From positions 403,891,632 through 403,955,631 of the forward strand of contig CM060900.1 in assembly GCA_030762935.1 (NCBI GenBank): DNA of 64,000 bases. Direction: 5' to 3'. A model generated the notes under the pieces. That model worked only from the letters and a program-made list of their open reading frames with translations. It was not told the origin of the DNA and ran no database searches. The first letter of the stretch is position 1. Each line of letters starts with the position of its first letter. The stretch comes from Hymenopus coronatus. Its lineage: Eukaryota > Arthropoda > Insecta > Mantodea > Hymenopodidae. A program made the translations under genes and the position numbers. Positions 60,396 through 64,000 of the stretch are shown here, piece after piece.

Positions 60396-60530
60396 TGATC
60401 GGTCACAGTGCGGGTAGTGGGGGGAGTAGCGACGCCATCTGTGCATTCACGCACTCAGCAGGTCAGTCGGCATCAAGCCGTGGTCGAGTGAAAGTCGTAC
60501 CTGCGCTAGTTTAGTGTGTGGCCGTTTGAA

Positions 60531-61604
60531 ATGTGTACTGCAATAGAAAACCCCGCCAAATGTGAAGTGCGTGCTGTTATAAGGTTTTTTACAGCCATAG
60601 GATATTCTGCAGCAGCTATTCATCGTGAGCTTTGTGCCGTGTACGGACCAAGAGTTATGAGTGAAGGAGTGGTCCGTGAATGGGTACGTTTATTTAAAAG
60701 TGGACGAGAAAACGTTCATGATGAAGAGAGGAGTGGTAGACCATCATTGGTCACGGACGAACTCGTTCAGACAGTTGATGCAAAAGTTCGTGAAAACCAA
60801 CGTTTCACAATGTCGGAGTTGTCTACTGATTTTCCACAGATTTCTAAGGCTCTCTTGTACGAGATAGTGACAGCAAGATTGGGTTACCGTAAGTTCTGTG
60901 CACGATGGGTGCCCAAAATTCTTACCGACCACCACAAAACTCAAAGAATGGCCTCTGCATTAGACTTTCTGTCACGTTATGAGGCCGAAGGTGAACCATT
61001 GTTAAACAGAATCGTGACCGGGGACGAAACCTGGATTAAGTACGTGAACCCTGAGGCAAAAGAACAATCAAAGATGTGGGCACATTCAAATTCGCCTACC
61101 AAACCAATAAAAGCCCGGCAAGATTTTTCTGCCCGAAAATTGATGGCAACAGTGTTTTGGGATGCAAAAGGGGTGTTGTTGGTTGAATTCATGGAACGTG
61201 GGATGACCATTAATCAAGACGTGTACTGTGAAACACTAAAACAATTACGACAGGCTATACAGAACAAACGCCGTGGTATGCTGACTTCCGGTATCGTTTT
61301 TTTGCACGATAACGCCCGTCCTCACTCTGCTCGCAGAACAACAGCCCTTCTTGAGTCCTTCAAGTGGGACGTTGTCAACCATCCACCTTACAGCCCAGAT
61401 ATGGCACCAAGCGATTATCACCTCTTCATGCATATGAAGAAATGGCTCGGGTCCCAGCGGTTTGATGACGACGAAGAGCTCAAAGATGCGGTCACAGGCT
61501 GGCTCCAGGCACAAGCGGGTGATTTTTATGCAGAAGGAATTTCAAAGCTTGTGAACAAATACGATAAGTGCCTTAATCGTTATGGAGACTATGTAGAAAA
61601 ATAG
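60531..61604 (+). CDS. mariner transposase, intact
   Basis: The gene encodes a 357-residue cut-and-paste transposase that would bind the terminal repeats and excise and insert at TA. I chose ATG 60531 (MCTAIENPAKCEVRAVIRFF); the frame is open for five more codons upstream but only to a GTG. The N-terminal half holds two helix-turn-helix regions (about residues 10-110, including REWVRLFKSGRENVHDEERS, GRPS). The linker WVPKILTDHHKTQRM precedes the catalytic core: D165 in IVTGDETWIKYV, D260 in FLHDNARPHSA and D295 in YSPDMAPSDYHLF, exactly 34 residues after D260. The C-terminus YDKCLNRYGDYVEK is the usual mariner ending. Length and motifs are complete, with no lesion. It is closest in style to sequences labelled SETMAR-like in databases, but there is no SET domain here, so it is a transposon gene. 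Whether it is expressed inside the CPT2 intron cannot be told from sequence. Confidence 0.96.
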   Translation: MCTAIENPAKCEVRAVIRFFTAIGYSAAAIHRELCAVYGPRVMSEGVVREWVRLFKSGRENVHDEERSGRPSLVTDELVQTVDAKVRENQRFTMSELSTDFPQISKALLYEIVTARLGYRKFCARWVPKILTDHHKTQRMASALDFLSRYEAEGEPLLNRIVTGDETWIKYVNPEAKEQSKMWAHSNSPTKPIKARQDFSARKLMATVFWDAKGVLLVEFMERGMTINQDVYCETLKQLRQAIQNKRRGMLTSGIVFLHDNARPHSARRTTALLESFKWDVVNHPPYSPDMAPSDYHLFMHMKKWLGSQRFDDDEELKDAVTGWLQAQAGDFYAEGISKLVNKYDKCLNRYGDYVEK

Positions 61605-61678
61605 TGCAAAGATGTAGTTGTAAGATGTATATATTAATATATTTTTATTTAACTTGGTGAATTTCTTGCAATCAACCG

Positions 61679-61703
61679 GAGGCTACTTTCTGAACGGCCC
61701 TCG
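61679..61703 (-). repeat. Right terminal inverted repeat of the intact mariner
   Basis: Reverse complement begins CGAGGGCCGTTCAGAAAGTA, identical to the left end for 25 bases. Confidence 0.93.
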
Positions 61704-62379
61704 TATATCAAAATATCTAAATAGGCTTGTATGTCCCTTAAATTTACATCTTCCCATTTTGGATCTGCCTTTTCAGCTTGAATCTGAGCCACATATCTGT
61801 TAGTTTCCTCTGTGATTTTTCTGTAAAAATTGGAATCGATAAAAAGCTCAAAATAATCCATTTCTGGACTTCCTGGAGCAATAGAATGATTTGCATCTAT
61901 AGGGAATGAAAATGTTTCCACTTATTGAAAGTCAAATTGGAGTTTCACTGTGCCAGTACTGCTTTAGTTTGCCTTTCATTAATTTGCCTTTTCAAGATTC
62001 GTTGGAACTACTTTCGTGATCTAATTCCTCATAAACGTGCAAGTATTTCCTCATCTGTTACTAATACTACAGCATTTTTCTAGCTTGTGATGTACTTGTA
62101 ACAGCTTCTATGATACTGATATAGCTATAAACATGTCAGGAAACTGCTTACTTACACAACTGCATTCAGCTATAAATAGTGCTATTTATGGTTTGCTATT
62201 ACATTCTGGCATACAAAATCACTGGAACAATGCAGCAGAGTACATTTAGAAAGCTGAGGTCAGCATAAGCACAATCCATATGAAACTAGAAACACATTTA
62301 CTATGTTCTACTACGCTATGTGCAGCAGGGGTTTATCATTTCAATACATTTTACTATGCTAGGTATCGCAAAGGGTTAA

Positions 62380-62928
62380 AGCATCATTCACAAAGTGAGC
62401 AATTGTGGAATTCTAAGACACTACAAGACTTCAAAAAATACTTTCCCAGTTTATGAATAAATAGCACCCAGATTCAGTTTATACATTTTATGCTTTAAAA
62501 GCAATTGATATATGCACAACACATGCCAAAATAACATGCGACAATGTTATAAATATGCAGTTATATGCACTGCAAAATTTTACGTAGTTTTAGGATGAAT
62601 GCATTGTACTGTGAACTTTTTTTCCATATCCATGCATTTGCATAAAACTGTAATGTCTAGTGATAATACACATAAAATAGAAGCTAAGCATCTCAGAGGA
62701 AATAATATCTACCATGCAAATGTGTTTATGCATACAGATTGAGAGAAATACTTCCCCTCTTTAGCTCCCAAAAAAAATACTAGGATAAACAAATCTTATG
62801 GATATCAGCTATTTCTCACTGTACTGGACTTTCTTATATTGGCCAGTCAGTCTGAAAGAGCTTGGTGCTATTTTGCATGTCTGCTGTGCACACAATATCA
62901 TTTATATCAAATAATACTATGAACTTAC
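62380..62928. other. Intronic sequence next to the CPT2 donor site
   Basis: No feature was recognised except the donor GTAAGT (minus strand, 62928-62923). Confidence 0.5.
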
Positions 62929-63333
62929 CTTAGCGAGGATATAAGCATATTTGTTGCCCTTATCAGCTGAGATCCATATCCAGGCTTTGTTTCATTCACA
63001 AATACTACTAAAGGGTTGTAATTAATGGGAAGAGGTATTCTATCCTTTAAGTACATATCAAACCATGGTTCAGAGATATAATTTGTGTGATTGTTCCTTT
63101 TATCCCAATCTTTCAACTCTTTCTGAAGAGAAGGTCCATCATTATTTAAAAAAGTTGCAACCGCTTTCTTGGTATGAGATAACTGTTCATTTTTTAGCAG
63201 AGGCATTTGAGCTTGCAAATAGCGTTCGCATGTCTTTTCTAAATCAGGAATAGGTAACCTTGGTAGGGAAACTTGAAAATGCATTGTTGGTACTTTGCTA
63301 AGCTGCATAAATTGATAATCATCCTGACTGGAT
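62929..63333 (-). CDS. CPT2: CPT2 exon, N-terminal part of the mature enzyme
   Basis: This 405-base exon encodes SSQDDYQFMQLSKVPTMHFQ, VSLPRLPIPDLEKTCERYLQ, then KELKDWDKRNNHTNYISEPW, FDMYLKDRIPLPINYNPLVV and QLIRATNMLISSL, split after AG of an Arg codon. Human CPT2 has [20 protein letters not shown], ..PWFDMYL.. and QLTRATNMTVSAIR in the same order. The acceptor is a poly(T) tract plus ACAG at 63334-63337; the poly(T) is read as FFFYR if translation is forced upstream. The exon starts with the last base of a codon. The preceding exon, with the mitochondrial transit peptide and start codon, is not in the remaining 667 bases. Confidence 0.95.
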
Positions 63334-64000
63334 CTGTAAAAAAAAAAATCAACACATTCATAATAAACCAACAGACAAATTTCCTTTTAGAGAGAAGACT
63401 TAAATAAGCCTTAAAATATTATTGTAAAATATAATTTCCATTCAATATTAGCCTCCCAGTTAACAGACTAAACAAATAATGAAATGCTAATTTATTGTCA
63501 TTGACATTGTCATCATCCCATCATTTTTTTAATATCATCTTAAGTGTCTTTCAGTGAAGTATAATCTTGAAGACTATACATATCTTCAGGTTTAAGCAGA
63601 TTCAAGTCATGCATACAAAATTTTAATCTAGCAGGTGTTCAAGTTGTTATTCCAGCACAGCTTTCAAAGATATCAAGGGCTGGTTTCAACAGAGTTTAAA
63701 TTCTAACACAGTATTAAAGTGATTTAACACTGCAGTTAATGCAAATTCAATTTTAACTAACAATGTTATCATTAATATAGTTTTAAACTCTGTGTTAACT
63801 GCATATCCTCATACTTTGCATTAAGGCATTTAACAATTAATGTTAGGAGTTGTAAAATGACCAAGAAAAAAACCAAGCTGTTTGTTTAAGTTTCCTGTAT
63901 TTACTGTTTTGGAATGCTAATCCCAACCAAAGAAGAACTTTGTCTCATTATATTTTTGAAAAGCTGCAAAACAGGAAAATTTTAAAGAGAAACAAGCCGT
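63334..64000. other. Intronic sequence with a short inverted-repeat segment
   Basis: The upstream CPT2 exon was not found here. At 63670-63830 the phrase ACAGAGTTTAAA (63690) faces TTTTAAACTCTGTGTTAACT (from 63780), and TAACACAG and CTGCAGTTAA variants lie between, as in a small palindromic non-autonomous element. Confidence 0.4.

Larger units (their letters stand above)
60369..61705 (+). mobile_element. Intact mariner element nested in piggyBac
   Basis: TA duplications at 60369-60370 and 61704-61705 flank 1333 bases. The two ends match perfectly for 25 bases, starting CGAGGGCCGTTCAGAAAGTA. The internal transposase gene is uninterrupted. Removing the element with one TA restores a continuous piggyBac reading direction (AYLDILIY continues past the junction), so the host site is dated as older. 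Confidence 0.96.
59971..62379 (-). mobile_element. piggyBac relic split by a mariner insertion
   Basis: The right end at 62376-62379 is TTAA, and the inverted end reads TTAACCCTTTGCGATACCTA, a classic piggyBac terminus. On the minus strand the transposase N-terminal part (61921-61725) shows FSFPIDANHSIAPGSPEMDY then FELFIDSNFYRKITEETNRY and AYLDILIY. After the mariner (60369-61705) the same strand continues with decayed sequence. It then reaches RCELSVDEARIGFKGCCFLK and QYMPAKPTKWVIKAWGITES (60135-60010), where VDE carries the first catalytic Asp. The remaining catalytic blocks are missing, so the left side is truncated. Confidence 0.8.

Noticed and set aside
60516..60530. Five-codon N-terminal extension of the intact mariner gene
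   Set aside because: It starts with GTG; the first ATG is at 60531 and gives the usual mariner length and start.
60531..61604. SETMAR host gene
   Set aside because: The protein is a mariner transposase framed by its own terminal repeats and TA duplications; no SET domain is present.
63334..63371. Upstream extension of the CPT2 exon (MVYYECVDFFFYR)
   Set aside because: This is the translated polypyrimidine tract and splice acceptor; homology begins after the AG.
1..64000. CRISPR arrays, operons, rRNA genes or prokaryotic signals
   Set aside because: No regularly spaced repeats with spacers and no such genes; the spliced CPT2 gene shows this is animal nuclear DNA.

Overview
The window is intronic and exonic sequence of one host gene, carnitine O-palmitoyltransferase 2 (CPT2), on the minus strand, swollen by transposable elements. 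Five coding exons (62929-63333, 50736-50877, 41370-41526, 12108-12378, 6033-6229) splice in frame across GT..AG boundaries into about 390 residues of a mitochondrial carnitine acyltransferase. They run from the LPRLPIP region near the mature N-terminus to just past the catalytic-histidine motif HSWGDG. The transit-peptide exon lies above 64000 and the C-terminal exons lie below position 1. The introns are about 12.1, 9.2, 29.0 and 5.9 kb. I recognise no other host gene.

The organism is an intron-rich, AT-rich animal with a large repeat-filled genome, most likely an arthropod and plausibly an insect. The evidence is the CPT2 protein and the mix of elements: mariner, piggyBac, DUF4817/DDE_3, Tc1 and hAT transposons, jockey-type and RNase H-bearing LINEs, Penelope-like elements, a Ty3/gypsy fragment and tRNA-derived SINEs. 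I cannot name the species.

Layout from left to right. 1-6 kb: a SINE, a Penelope-like element and a complete but decayed DUF4817/DDE_3 transposon with 28-bp terminal repeats. 6-12 kb: two CPT2 exons around SINEs, a Tc1 relic and a LINE tail. 13-24 kb: a decayed mariner, a short piggyBac-derived element, hAT and gypsy relics, and an unexplained block of repeated CTCATATTAG motifs. 25-30 kb: a nearly full-length but broken, GC-richer jockey-type LINE. 30-41 kb: piggyBac relics, tetranucleotide satellites, an RNase H LINE and three related LINE copies separated by ATT repeats. 41-51 kb: two CPT2 exons, a second jockey/CR1-like LINE and a nearly complete piggyBac. 51-59 kb: a mariner relic, a LINE 3' end, a Penelope-like element with an inverted 5' part, and a mariner with a single nonsense codon. 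60-62 kb: an intact mariner nested in a piggyBac relic. 62.9-63.3 kb: the most upstream CPT2 exon in view.

The elements form no pathway together. The relationships that matter are nesting, which gives relative ages, and the fact that splicing must remove all of them from the CPT2 transcript. The youngest-looking insertion is the mariner at 60369-61705, with an uninterrupted transposase, all three catalytic aspartates and perfectly matched ends.
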